This document shows positions 26,904-39,587 of a stretch of 64,000 bases of DNA, in pieces (within the stretch, counting starts at the first letter, position 1; every line of letters begins with the position of its first letter). The position numbers and the translations under genes were made by a program. Below the pieces are notes generated by a model, which did no database searches, had not been told where the DNA came from, and worked only from the letters and a program-made list of their open reading frames with translations. The DNA comes from Flaccisagitta enflata (lineage: Eukaryota > Chaetognatha > Sagittoidea > Aphragmophora), in NCBI GenBank assembly GCA_965153355.1, contig OZ231127.1, positions 53,878,001 through 53,942,000 of the forward strand. The letters run 5' to 3'.

Positions 26904-27869
26904 AAAATATATAGATTTCATAAGGAAGTGTTGAAAATATCTGAACAGCTATCTTCAAATTTCTCTTAAATTCAAAAAAGAAAAATCATATCATTGCCAA
27001 ATCATAACAAATTGACAATAAACTAAAAAGATTCATTTCATTTTATGCATACCACTTGAATGAAGAAAAAAGATACAAAAACAATTTGACCTGTTTTTGA
27101 TTTAAACACTTTTAAGAATCTTTCCATATTGACATCTGTATCTCAAACGGTTTAGGAGCAAACAGGCTAAAATTATGGATTTTTTTTTTCTGGTTGTTGT
27201 TGTCTTGAGTTATGTCATGATAATCAGATAATGTTAAAATAGACAAAGTTGTTTTTGACTATTAAGGATAGTTATGATGGGTCCGGATCGAACACCAGTT
27301 AGAGCTCCAAAGGCTCTCATCCTTCAGTAAAGTAAGGTTGAGTAGTAGTAATTTTGTCAAACTTTCATATGAAATTTTTCACTTAGCTTTGAAGGAAGCA
27401 AAATCAAACTTACTATGCATATGGGAAAAAACAATTTTTGCTTTTAAAATTTGATAGTCATCCTTTATTAAACTTGACAATAACTGGCTGATCTTCTCCT
27501 TCCTTAAAATTTCCTATATTGGCAAGGCGCCCATGACATTATTTTTGTCTATTGACATCAGTTATTGTAGAGTTTAACTGTATAAAGATCGAGATAATGT
27601 TATGCAGTTTTTCAAGCTTTGTGTCAGAGAATCCAAGTCGTCTACATGTATATCTCATGCATTAAAAGATGACTGCTATGAACATGAACATTGAGGCAAA
27701 GAAATCGAAGAAAACATGAACTACATTCAATCTAATATCACAGAAAAATGTTAATTAACAAGTGAGACTAGGGGGAAAACAGAAGAAGAATTACAAGGGG
27801 CGCTTACTTGCATGAAAAAATGTTCACATGTAATCGACTAATGAGAAGTTGTGATGTTATTTTTCTTAC
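26904..27869. other. AT-rich 3' flank of the BPI-like gene
   Basis: No gene is seen. A minus-strand AATAAA (plus TTTATT at 27464-27469) lies about 400 bp past the stop codon of the BPI-like gene and is a possible poly(A) signal. Confidence 0.4.
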
Positions 27870-30800
27870 TTAAAATAGTGATGAGTAGATTAGATCGGAA
27901 ATAACGACATTGCAAAGAAAAACCTCTGATATCATTTCACACCAAAAGCTTGATTTCTTTATGTACTCAGTTAAAACATCGATTTTTTTGTGCGAAACGA
28001 GGATGTGGATGACCAATGAAATAAACAACCCAAAAAAACTAATAGTGTAAAAACAATAATAGTACCAGAGAACGCTCATGTTTTTAACATTTCTCCTTGT
28101 GACAAAGAGCCCACTGCTTAATATGAGAATTGGAATAGACCAAAAAGCAAGAATCAAAACTTTTGTCCAGGCATCATGTTGAAATTGGAATACTACTGAC
28201 ATGGATAAGAACGTAATCGGAATGGCAACGACACTGGACCAGAATATGAGGTTTCTCAGAATGGACACTCTAAGCTTGGTGAGATGTCGATTCTCTGGAT
28301 TTATGTAAAATCCTTTTTTCGTTGGTTTAGGCGAGCCTTGGGGCACTGCCGCTATTTCTGCTTTGGTTGATTCCTCTTTGGTGGAAACAATGTCCTTGTC
28401 TATCTTGGTATCTATCTCGTTGTTTCTTGGTTGTTCACTAATCTGAGGAGAACTCTCAGGACTGAGCAGGTGCCCTGTGTCAGTTGTGCTTTTTTTCTTC
28501 CTTCTTGGAGGCACTGGTGGTTTTGGTCGAGAGACTCGTTGACCCTTCTTTGCTGGAAGAGCTGGAACGGAATGTTTGGCAATGGGATTTATCGTGACCT
28601 CGTTTTCTGGCTGATTTGGCTTCAATTCCGCCCCAAACATTTCCTCGAGCACAACTCTCATTCTGTCCTTTGAATTGTCATGAACTATTTCTATTTTGTC
28701 CTCCTCGGTGTTTGTGCCTTGATCCAGCAATGCTATCTTGGAGGGTGTAGAAGCATCTTCTTTCGGTATTTGTTTCAATGGAATGTCGTTGTTTAATTGC
28801 GGTTTTTCCGCGTCAGGATCATCGTGCAGCGAAGGGTGAAGCAGCATCAATACCGACGCCCGTACTAAGGCGGGAGAAATCGTGATCAAAATGGGCAACA
28901 ATTGAGCGGTGAATACACCGGCCAAAAACAGACCTATGATGACTTCTGCCAGTTTGAAAACAGCTTTGTTAAATCGATGACCACAATCAGGGCATATTTC
29001 CTGCAGACTACTAGCACCAAGATAATCAGGTGAAGCGAGAACTATCACCGATGAAAATATCAATATTCCGCCAGCGCAGCAAAGAACTCTACTCGCAGTG
29101 AGCCATCTTGTCATGTAAAGACGGAGAGAGAGACTGTTGCGGTACCACATGACAGGAAAAATATCCATGATGAGTGCTAGCCAAAATAGAAGAACTGATA
29201 ATAAGAGAGTCCAAACTTGATTTCGTTTGGCACTATTTAGTTTTTTGAACGAACCAGCAAATATGGTGTCATTGTCAGGCCATGATAAATGGTACCCTGT
29301 TTGATCCAAAATAGATTCAATCTCTTGCTTGGCGTTGAAATTTGACGTTTCAATGTAAAGATTGGCAACTTCATATGTGAAGCAGCTTGTACCAACGATG
29401 AGAAAAAAACGACGTCCGGCTATCCTCCAACCAAATACGTTTGGTTTGCTGTATTCTTTCCTTTCAAAAATGAAGACAATCGTTTGATATACACAGTACA
29501 ACTTTGATCTCAGGTGTTTCGCCATCTCTTCCTTGAAGGTCCATAGGAGTTTGAAAAGCCATAATTGTTGTCCTTCCGCTTGAGCAATTTTGGGACTCGG
29601 ATGCGCCGTTGTTTTGTCCTCAGCCATGATGGACAAGAGAATGAAGGACAGAGTGAGTCCCCATACAAAGATGGACATGATGGCGATGATGGCAAATTGG
29701 GAAAAATTCTCTAAATACTGCACAAACAATGTCATCAAAAATCCATATAAAGATAAGAAGATGACGCTCTGCATGATGAGACAAGCATAATCAATTTTCC
29801 TCTCGCTGAATGAAGTGTATACTTTTAGTATGTCACACAGGAAGGAACAAAAAGCCTTGGTGAGCATGATAAGCAACCAGATTGCTATGTTGAGAGGCAG
29901 AAAATGAATATTTGAATCGCTATCCTTGGTTTGGCTCCAAATAATGACGGGATGCAAGCAGATGAAAGGCTGAATCAATGAAGAGACACTGATGAAGCTG
30001 TGCAATATTCGAAGTTTTCCCCTTGTGCTCTTGTCTTCTCCCCAAGTGAAAATAACTTGATACAGCAATGAGCCACAGTAAAGGCCTCCACCTAATCCCT
30101 GGAGCACCATGATCCATATATATGAAACGGCCGTTTGGGCGACTCCACTCACCGCGTTTTGTATCAGATTATTAGTGAAATCATACGCTTTTGAATTCTT
30201 TGTGACAAAAGTGGTGTTACTTCTTTTCAGGCGAATGAGACCAGAAAAACTCTTGAACACGGAAGGAAGAATAACTGCCATCAGGGCTCCGACTATGCAA
30301 AATATTGGTGCTGTCAGACGTATGATTTTCCACAGTTTCGATGAGCCACAAGTTGTTGCAAACCAGGCTATCACGTAAATAAAGCATAGGAATGAGAAGT
30401 AACCATGAAATGACCATTGGCAAGCGCTTCTAAAAAATTTTTCCATGGGAGTGTAATCAGTATTATTGGTAAGCCATTTTATTGGTAAGCCTTGATCTTC
30501 TAATGTTTTATTGTTAAAAAGAGATAAAGGATTATCCTTGCTTCTCCAAACAATTGTAAATTGGATTGCCATTGCTCCACACAGAAGCAACAAAAAACAT
30601 TGAATAACATCATCTATTCCTCGATTTTCAATCAGCCATTCTTTAGATGGTTTTTGAGACCTCAAACGAAATCCCACGTAAGAGAAGCCTTTAGAAAATA
30701 GTCGAATTGTTTCCTTTAAAACGCGCTTGAAATGTTCATAAGTTGTGGAAAAAAATTGCTTGCTTGATGTTATCATATTTTCATAACTTTCTTTTACTTT

Positions 30801-33338
30801 TGAGACAAAGGGTTGACGAAATTTCAGAAAGGTAGCCACAAGCATTATTGAGATAGCGAGGGATATTGAGGTGGTAATGATGACACTTTTATTTGGATAA
30901 GTAAAATTTTGTTCACATTTACTAAGCTGGACAATAGGAATGATTTGAATGCTCAATTGAGGTGGCTTTGCAACGCATTCCAAAGGTTTTATTATGTCTT
31001 GATGCCATGAACAAACTCGACAATCTGGTGGATTGCATCCGTAATGTATTCCAAATTTTGAATTCCCAATATCATGAAATTTGTAATATCGACCATCATT
31101 ATCCGCACGACAGCTCTCTGAAGCCGTTCCTATGCTTGTGTGAATTGATACAAAATGTGGCTTTTCATCATCATTGGTGGAATTACAGTCTTCGTTCATA
31201 AACTGTTTTAACATGTATACATTTTCATCGTTTGCGTCATACTGTCCATAACATATGTCACTAATATGTAATGATGAATTTGCAAAATTGTGGCATTTGG
31301 ATGCGTAAATATCATCTACCTCCATCTCACAATGTAAGCACATGCGGTCGAAACACTTAAATTTGAGACTCGAGCCATCAAACGAGTAAAATGTCAGTTC
31401 ATCTTTAGAGTCTCCTTTACATTTACCGTCAGTGAAAGGAAGAATGTACTTGACTGAAATGGATCCCAAGTCATTTAATCTACACTCTCTACTTGATCGA
31501 AAATGGACAACTTCTTTGTGGTTCTCAGAGTAAGTGTCGACAGACTCAGATATGGTTGGAACAGTTGTTACTAAAGCTAAATCATTCAAATGGGAAGATG
31601 GATTCATTGGGTTTTGGCATAGTTTTGATTGTGTTGAGCATTGAGATAACTTATTCGGCGAATCTTTATCACCCTGGACTTTGCATGAACAGTAGCTTGC
31701 TAGTGACACATACCCATGGGCTATGTCATCTTCAGATTTAGTATGAAACAGCTCAATGACCGGATGAGCTAAAAATGGAGCGAGATTTTCTGGTAAGATA
31801 ATCGCCTTAGTCTGCAAGTAGGCATTCATTACGGGCCTCATTTCACTAATGAGAGCTTTCATGATTTCACTTTGCAAGTTTTCTGGCAAAGGTATTCTTG
31901 GTTTAAATGGTTTCGTGACTAAAGTGGACAAATCAAAGTCTTCTACTTGCAGAATGATACTGGGCTTTGTGTTATTTGATATAAGATATTTAACAGTGCC
32001 ATTTCCGGTAAGATTGAAAAACGCAGCTTCAAACAGCGTTTTTCTTTCCATGATTTGCTTTGGATCTTCAGGTATGGGAGTACAATCGGCCCTGATCACT
32101 CCTTCCAGAATGCTAACGTTTAAAAACATATCATGGGGAATGCCAACCACGGGTGGCTTATAGAAAATGGTGGTATTGATCCTGGAATCCAAAATGGTCA
32201 TGTTGCCGTGATAATCGGTTTCTTTGCTGGCATCCGCGAACCACATGAGAGAAGTGAGAAGCGTAGTCGACAGTCGCATCCCCTGCAGCAAATGCGACTG
32301 CCTGTCACCGAGGCTTTGAAAGTCCCATTTGTCCCCTGGAATGCCGATTCGTTTGGCCGCCGGCGCCGGTTTGAACGTGATGTTCTTGCCCTCGATGGTG
32401 GCCGTGAACGTGCCTTCGGCCAGCATAACGATGTGCTCCGGTCGCCATTGGAAATCCGAAATGGAGTATTTGACGTAGCCGTTTTTCACAGGAGAAAATG
32501 TTTGTGGAATGTTAAGAGTTTGCTGCAAATCGCGGACCATGGACTCAATGTTCTCCTGCGCCCTGGCCGTCAGAGTCGCTTGCCAACGACTGAAGAGTTT
32601 GACGAACCAAGGCGGCTTGCATCCGGTCACGTAAGGTCCATCCAACGTCTGCAGCTGAATCGGCAAGACGTGGATTTGGATGGTGCGCGTGTATCGATCC
32701 CAGTCGATTCTAAACGAGGCGTCGATGCGCAACTGCGCTTGATAATACACGACATCGCCACCGCAGATTGTCCACAGATACATGCACCACAGTTTCAATA
32801 TGTGCAAGTAATTCCATATCCACACTCTCGCTGGAATGGACACGGACAATTCGGCGGAGATGTTGACGGTCTTCGTGCCGTGATCGAGTTTGATTCTCAG
32901 CGAGTCTTTGAGGAGATTGATTTTGGCGTTTTCTCTCGCTGGTTTCACTTCGTAATGAATGTCGCATTTTTCTTTGTCCTTTTTCGCCGGCATTTTATGT
33001 TTTTCGAGTTTGCGCAAAGTGTTGTTAAAGAGTTTCCCGTAACGATAAGGCGCTTCGTCGAGGGCGTTTTGAGTGATGACGTAGACGCCGGCCTCAAAGG
33101 TATAAGGATCATTGTCGGGGAAAAGACTTCTTCCCTCTCTTCCACCATTACCACTACTACCACCTCCACTACCACCACCACCACCACCTCTTCTTCCATA
33201 ACCTCCTCCTCCTCCTCCTCCTCCACTGCCTCGTCTTCTATGATTTCGATGATTGGAATCGCAAATGATTGTCCAAACGGTCAGTAACAAAAATGTGAGT
33301 CCAAGCCAATGATATCGCGGGCAAGTTAAGCGCGGCAT
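27870..33338 (-). CDS. BPI/LBP-like lipid-binding region fused to a polytopic membrane protein, 1822 residues, intronless
   Basis: Probably a surface or endomembrane protein that binds lipid or bacterial lipid outside and sits in the membrane through many helices; the function is unproven. A hydrophobic signal-like stretch lies at about 10-26, then a Gly/Arg-rich linker (about 36-70). Residues 78-550 look like the two-barrel BPI/LBP/CETP fold: N-terminal barrel to about 290, a GTFTATIEGKNITF strand at 309-322, and a C-terminal end LPENLAPF...HGYVSLASYC. Residues 550-815 are rich in Cys and N-glycosylation sites. About 16 membrane segments follow, near 819, 908, 977, 1006, 1068, 1111, 1146, 1183, 1214, 1310, 1375, 1415, 1458, 1694, 1726 and 1754. 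A 200-residue soluble loop (about 1500-1690) carries a proline-rich RPKPPVPPRRKKK patch typical of SH3 ligands. The ATG has A at -3. The single exon of 5.5 kb is remarkable. The 5' third is clearly more GC-rich than the rest. Confidence 0.8.
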   Translation of the reverse strand: MPRLTCPRYHWLGLTFLLLTVWTIICDSNHRNHRRRGSGGGGGGGGYGRRGGGGGGSGGGSSGNGGREGRSLFPDNDPYTFEAGVYVITQNALDEAPYRYGKLFNNTLRKLEKHKMPAKKDKEKCDIHYEVKPARENAKINLLKDSLRIKLDHGTKTVNISAELSVSIPARVWIWNYLHILKLWCMYLWTICGGDVVYYQAQLRIDASFRIDWDRYTRTIQIHVLPIQLQTLDGPYVTGCKPPWFVKLFSRWQATLTARAQENIESMVRDLQQTLNIPQTFSPVKNGYVKYSISDFQWRPEHIVMLAEGTFTATIEGKNITFKPAPAAKRIGIPGDKWDFQSLGDRQSHLLQGMRLSTTLLTSLMWFADASKETDYHGNMTILDSRINTTIFYKPPVVGIPHDMFLNVSILEGVIRADCTPIPEDPKQIMERKTLFEAAFFNLTGNGTVKYLISNNTKPSIILQVEDFDLSTLVTKPFKPRIPLPENLQSEIMKALISEMRPVMNAYLQTKAIILPENLAPFLAHPVIELFHTKSEDDIAHGYVSLASYCSCKVQGDKDSPNKLSQCSTQSKLCQNPMNPSSHLNDLALVTTVPTISESVDTYSENHKEVVHFRSSRECRLNDLGSISVKYILPFTDGKCKGDSKDELTFYSFDGSSLKFKCFDRMCLHCEMEVDDIYASKCHNFANSSLHISDICYGQYDANDENVYMLKQFMNEDCNSTNDDEKPHFVSIHTSIGTASESCRADNDGRYYKFHDIGNSKFGIHYGCNPPDCRVCSWHQDIIKPLECVAKPPQLSIQIIPIVQLSKCEQNFTYPNKSVIITTSISLAISIMLVATFLKFRQPFVSKVKESYENMITSSKQFFSTTYEHFKRVLKETIRLFSKGFSYVGFRLRSQKPSKEWLIENRGIDDVIQCFLLLLCGAMAIQFTIVWRSKDNPLSLFNNKTLEDQGLPIKWLTNNTDYTPMEKFFRSACQWSFHGYFSFLCFIYVIAWFATTCGSSKLWKIIRLTAPIFCIVGALMAVILPSVFKSFSGLIRLKRSNTTFVTKNSKAYDFTNNLIQNAVSGVAQTAVSYIWIMVLQGLGGGLYCGSLLYQVIFTWGEDKSTRGKLRILHSFISVSSLIQPFICLHPVIIWSQTKDSDSNIHFLPLNIAIWLLIMLTKAFCSFLCDILKVYTSFSERKIDYACLIMQSVIFLSLYGFLMTLFVQYLENFSQFAIIAIMSIFVWGLTLSFILLSIMAEDKTTAHPSPKIAQAEGQQLWLFKLLWTFKEEMAKHLRSKLYCVYQTIVFIFERKEYSKPNVFGWRIAGRRFFLIVGTSCFTYEVANLYIETSNFNAKQEIESILDQTGYHLSWPDNDTIFAGSFKKLNSAKRNQVWTLLLSVLLFWLALIMDIFPVMWYRNSLSLRLYMTRWLTASRVLCCAGGILIFSSVIVLASPDYLGASSLQEICPDCGHRFNKAVFKLAEVIIGLFLAGVFTAQLLPILITISPALVRASVLMLLHPSLHDDPDAEKPQLNNDIPLKQIPKEDASTPSKIALLDQGTNTEEDKIEIVHDNSKDRMRVVLEEMFGAELKPNQPENEVTINPIAKHSVPALPAKKGQRVSRPKPPVPPRRKKKSTTDTGHLLSPESSPQISEQPRNNEIDTKIDKDIVSTKEESTKAEIAAVPQGSPKPTKKGFYINPENRHLTKLRVSILRNLIFWSSVVAIPITFLSMSVVFQFQHDAWTKVLILAFWSIPILILSSGLFVTRRNVKNMSVLWYYYCFYTISFFGLFISLVIHILVSHKKIDVLTEYIKKSSFWCEMISEVFLCNVVISDLIYSSLF

Positions 33339-33892
<554 letters not shown>

Positions 33893-34247
33893 ACTCTTCT
33901 AAAGAGAAAGCTTTCTCTCTTTTTCTCTCGTCTTATCTTCACATAACGTCAACTGACTCACATCATTTCAATTGTATTCGAGTTACATCCTCTCATTCGC
34001 CCCCGACTCTCCGTATGTAAGCAACCAGCAAACGGTACGATGCCCGTTGGAAGATCGCTGGTTTTGCCAGCTTTCACTGCTCCGCCGTTGCGCCACCTTG
34101 GCAAGGCGGCGCGAAAACCCCCTGATGCAGCGTTTTGAAAGGAATACGCCGCTGCATCCTTGACAGAGGCGTCGTGGAAAGGGATTGGAGGACAAATGAC
34201 AATGGGAAGTGGGGGCAGCGGTCTTTTCAACGAGTGAAAAATGATTG

Positions 34248-34470
<223 letters not shown>

Positions 34471-34696
34471 AAATGCGTGTGCGGTTGTGGAAGGAAAGGC
34501 CTTGGAAAGGAGAATCTCATTTGAATGACAAAAGAAGAGGAATTCAGCCTCTAGGCTTTTTGCTCTGGGCGTTGCGTAATGGAATGATCCCAGCGTTGCA
34601 TCTAATCCTATCTTCTGCGTGATTAGAAACTGAGAAATGTTCTGCCATTGTGCAATTGTGGTTGTTATTAATGTTGACAAAACGTACTGTTTTGAT

Positions 34697-35360
<664 letters not shown>

Positions 35361-35722
35361 TGTTGTTTTTGTTATCGTGTTGTTTTTGTTTTTGCTATTG
35401 TTTTCGACGTTGTTTCTATTGTTTTTAGTCGCTGGCTAAGCAATTCTTTAGGAGGGAGTTTCCCTTGGAACGTTGGTAACGCGAAATTTGATATGTTTTT
35501 GTGAGCTGCCTTAGATATCTTTCACTTCTCAAGTTGAAATAATTTTAAAGGCGGAGAGACTGATAGTGACAGTAATACAGAATAACCCGTCGCCAAGCAA
35601 CTTTCTTTCACTAAGACGATATTGACTATTACAGACGAGCCTAGCTAGAGCGGACCCGCTCAAAAGGCATTCACGCCTGTGCAATAAGAAAAATTCAATC
35701 CCTGTAGATATTTCATAGTTTT
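35361..35722. other. intergenic, no gene seen
   Basis: Unique-looking sequence between the GTT arrays and the family B element. A GACTAAGCAACTC-like piece at 34940 recurs as GGCTAAGCAATTC at 35434, flanking the arrays. Confidence 0.5.
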
Positions 35723-37449
35723 TAGTCGCGTGCACGCGACTCTACAACCCGCTCTGTCGGTCCGTCGGTCCGTCGGTCCGTCCGTCCGTCCGTAACACTT
35801 TGCTTTTTTTCGTCTTTTTGGGTCGTCTTGAGTTATTTTGAGTCATTTTTTTGTTGTTTTTGGGAATTATTGGTTGCTTTTAGTCATCTTTGGTTATTTT
35901 TGGTCAGTTTTGGTCATTTTGGTCATTTTGGTCATTTTGGTCATTTTGGTCATTTTTGGTCATTTTTGATTATTTTTGATTATTTTTGATTATTTTTGAT
36001 TATTTTTGGTAATTTTTGGTCATTTTTGGTCATTTTTGGTCATTCTTGGTCATTTTTGGTCATTTTTGGTCATTTTGGTCATTTTGGTCATTTTGGTCAT
36101 TTTTGGTCATTTTTGGTCATTTTTGGTCATTTTGGTCATTTTTGGTCATTTTGGTCATTTTGGTCATTTTGGTCATTTTGGTCATTTTTGGTCATTTTGG
36201 TCATTTTGGTCATTTTGGTCATTCTTGGTCATTTGGTCATTTTGACCATTTTTGTCATTTTGGTCATTTTGGTCATATTGATCATTTTGTTCATTTTTTC
36301 ATTTTGGTCATTTTGGTCATTTTGGTCATTTTGGTCAATTTTGGTTATTTTTGGTCATTTTGGTCATTTTTGATCATTTTTGGTCATCTTCGGTCATTTT
36401 TGGTCATTTTTGGTCATTTTGGTCATTTTGGTCATTTTGGTCATTTTTGATCATTTTTGGTCATTTTTGGTCGTTTTCGGTCGTTTTGGTCATTTTTGGT
36501 CATCTTTGGTCATCTTTGGTCATAAAGTCTGCTGGTTAAAGTCTGCTGGGTAAAGTCTGATGGTTAAAGTCTGCTGGTTTAAATCTGCTGGTTTAAATCT
36601 GCTGGTTTAAGTCTGCTGGTTTAAATCTAATGGGTTAAGTCTGCTGGTTAAAGTCTGCTGGTTTAAATCTGCGGGTTTAAGTCTGCTGGTTTAAGTCTGC
36701 TGGTTTAAATCTAATGGTTTAAGTCTGCTGGTCTAATGGTTTAAGTCTGCTGGTTTAAGTCTGCTGGTTAAAATGATATTAAAGATAAGTATGGTTTAAG
36801 TCTGGTTTAAGTCTGGTTGAAGTCTGGTTTAAGCATGGTTTAAGTCTGGTTAAGTCTGGTTTAAGTCTGGTGTATGTCTGGTTTTTGTCTGGTTTATGTT
36901 TGATTTAGGTCTGATTTAGGTCTGGTTTTGGTCTGGTTTTGGTCTGGTTTTGGTTTGGTTTTATTCTGGTTTGAGTCTGGTTTGAGTCTGGTTTGAGTCT
37001 GGTTTGAGTCTGGTTTGAGTCTGGTTTGAGTCTGGTTTGAGCCTGGTTTGAGCCTGGTTTTAGCCTGGTTTGAGCCTGGTTTGAGCTTGGTTTGAGCCTG
37101 GTTTAGGTCTGGTTTGAGTCTGGTTTGAGTCTGGTTTGAGTCTGGTTTGAGTCTGGTTTGAGTCTGGATTGAGTCTGGTTTGAGTCTGGTTTGAGTCTGG
37201 CTTTAATCTGGTTTATGTCTGGTTTATGTCTGGTTTATGGCTGATTTAGGTCTGTTTTCGGTCTGGTTTAATTCTAGTTTGAGTCTCGTTTGAGTCTGGT
37301 TTGAGTCTGGTTTGAGTCTCGTTTGAGTCTGGTTTGGGTCTGTTTTGGGTTGCGTTTAAGTCTGATTTTTGATAAAAAGATACAATAAGGAGTCAGGTCA
37401 GTTCAGTTATTTTTGTTCTGCACGCGACTTATAGGTGTTGGCCTTGTTC
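35723..37449 (-). mobile_element. dispersed repeat family B, 1.7-kb copy filled with tandem repeats
   Basis: On the plus strand it begins with the hairpin TAGTCGCGTGCACGCGACT, CTACAACCCGCTCTGTCGG and a (CGTCGGTC)n run, then TAACACTTTGCTTTTTTTCG. Three consecutive arrays follow: TTTTGGTCA (about 35885-36525), TCTGCTGGTTTAAG (about 36528-36770) and TCTGGTTTGAG (about 36790-37345). It closes with CTGCACGCGACTTATAGGTG and TTGGCCTTGTTC. The ends are the same as the 203-bp and 546-bp copies, so the size difference is all internal tandem expansion. Confidence 0.85.
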
Positions 37450-37698
37450 TTTATTGGCTTCAAGTCAGCTTCATTGAAAGGTATGATTTTTTCCAGTTCC
37501 TTGGCATGCGCTCCAGTGAAGCTGTACGACTCATTAAACTAAAAAACACAGTTTTTTTACAATATTGCACGTGTTTGGTCATTATAGATCGGTCAAAAGC
37601 TGAAGCTGAAGCTGAGGGTGTGATTCCCTTGGATAAATATTTACGTTATCTGGTTATGATCGAGATCGGGGTTAAAGTGAAAACAGAGAATTGTGAGA

Positions 37699-37828
<130 letters not shown>

Positions 37829-37949
37829 AAAAGAAAAAAATAAATAAAAAGAAAAAAAAAGCTTCTTTCAGTCTGTCACTATTCGCGTTTTATCCTTCCT
37901 TGATTCTTTTTTTTAAATTCGTTTTCCGTTGCGGTCAAGCAATCTATAA

Positions 37950-38115
37950 TCTTTGTCCGGCGGTCCGTTGGTCCGTCGCGTCGAACCGTCGGAAACGCGC
38001 ATTTGAGATACTGCCGTTTTGTTTGTCTGTGTCTGTGTGTGTGTGGGTTGGGGGAGGATAAGGTTGAGGGTTGGGCGTCCCTGCGCACCAGTCCGCAACG
38101 ATATTGTGACCCTGC
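37950..38115 (-). mobile_element. family A-like fragment, degenerate
   Basis: CTTTGTCCGGCGGTCCGTTGG with GTCGCGTCGAACCGTCGG is followed by GTCCCTGCGCACCAGTCCGC. The order resembles a reverse family A copy such as the one at 19.13 kb. The starts and ends are worn. Confidence 0.45.
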
Positions 38116-38257
38116 GTCACTTGTTTCTTTCGTTTTGAATCACCAGCTATATAATTGAAATGACTCATTTTCCTGATTGTATCCGGAAGCTTGAACGAGT
38201 GTTTAAATCATAAGATTTGTAAGTACTGTGAATGTTCGGATTATTACTTTCCTCTAC

Positions 38258-38336
38258 TCTACCAATAAAGGCGGCTAATCGCCGTAGGAAAAAAGTCGTA
38301 AATGCTTTATAAAGAGAAAGAGAAAGAGAATGAGGC

Positions 38337-38371
<35 letters not shown>

Positions 38372-38635
38372 GACAGACAGTCAGAGAGAGTCAGATATTC
38401 ATTTTGTTGCCAGCATGCACAATCATCATCTGGGACATTTCAAAGTTCAAAAACGCTCAATACCTCATTACTTCGAAAAATGAAAAAAATGAAAAATAGA
38501 AATAAAAAAAATCATAACTTGAAAACTATTGATAAAATGCAGCGACTTTCTTAAACGCCTCAGCAGAAAAATAGAAAACTGGAATCCTCTGCAGGTCTCA
38601 AAAAGCCAAAGGTATTCTTCGACTTTTTTCCAAAT
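38258..38635 (+). mobile_element. family D copy 1 of a three-copy cluster
   Basis: ACCAATAAAGGCGGCTAATC, GCCGTAGGAAAAAAGTCGTA, a short GA/CAGA tract, CAGCATGCACAATCATCATC, GGGACATTTCAAAGTTCAAA and TCATAACTTGAAAACTATTG lead to a 3' end GAATCCTCTGCAGGTCTC and CTTCGACTTTTTTCCAAAT. The central part is shorter than in the other copies. Confidence 0.75.
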
Positions 38636-38879
38636 GGATTTTACTGTCCCACGAGCAAAGTGAATGAGCCCGTGAACAGAGCGAGCTTAGCGAAGCAAGC
38701 AAAGCGAAGCAGAGTGCTGCGTAGCGAGTGAGCGGAGTAAGCGGTGCAAGCGAACGAACGTAGCGAGCGACTGAGTGGCCCTTTCACAACGCGATCATCT
38801 TTGACTGGAAACGCCCCCTTAGTGTGTGTTTGTCTGTGTTTCTCTCCGTCTGTCTGTTTGTTGATCTGCATTTCTGTCT

Positions 38880-38895
38880 GACTGTCTGTACTCTC

Positions 38896-38965
<70 letters not shown>

Positions 38966-39238
38966 GGTTTTTGGGAAAAATGTGAAAAATGCGGAAAAAT
39001 AAAAAAAGATTCAAAAAATCATAGCTCCTAAACTATCGATCACACAGAATTCTGCTTGGCGTCATCTGAAAGAGGAGAATCAGATCTTTCTTAGCTATTA
39101 ATTCCATGCGTAGTACCATTTGGCCCCAAAAGCTTACCAACTTTCCCAAACGCTTCATGAGAAAAGGGGAAATCGGAAAAACTCTGCAGGACTCAAAAAG
39201 ACCGAAGGGACTTCGTCTCTTCGACTTTTTTCCAAACA
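38880..39238 (+). mobile_element. family D copy 2
   Basis: A (GA)n run (38898-38963) is followed by GGTTTTTGGGAAAAATGTG, TCATAGCTCCTAAACTATCG, GAATTCTGCTTGGCGTCATC, CCAAAAGCTTACCAACTTTC and the 3' end CTCTGCAGGACTCAAAAAGA to CGACTTTTTTCCAAA. The 5' AATAAAGGCGG part is missing here. Confidence 0.8.
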
Positions 39239-39370
39239 ACTATTACGTAGTTTAAGTACTGTGAATGTTCGGGTTATTACTATCTTCTACTCTTCAACTA
39301 TTAGTTGAAGTACTGTCAATTTTCGGATTATTGCTATTCTCTACTCTTCAACAATTAGTATGTGTCGATT
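39239..39370. repeat. tandem duplication of a GTACTGTGAATGTTCGG block
   Basis: AAGTACTGTGAATGTTCGGG and TATCTTCTACTCTTCAAC are repeated 50-60 bp further on (39305-39352). A related block occurs at 38221-38260, just before family D copy 1. Confidence 0.75.
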
Positions 39371-39446
39371 ACTCCGTTGGCCTCAATTGGATCTTCGAAA
39401 TTTATGAGAAAATCTCGCCTTACAGCAACTGTCCAAATGCCTTAAG

Positions 39447-39493
39447 TACCAATAAAGGCGGCTAATCGCCGTAGGAAAAAAGTCGTAAATGCT

Positions 39494-39587
<94 letters not shown>

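Noticed and set aside
32133-33287. 384-codon plus-strand frame
   Set aside because: It is the reverse complement of the 5' part of the BPI-like gene, which has clear domains on the minus strand.
35996-36539. Long frames made of GHFWSF/ILVILV repeats
   Set aside because: Translation of the TTTTGGTCA tandem array inside a family B element.
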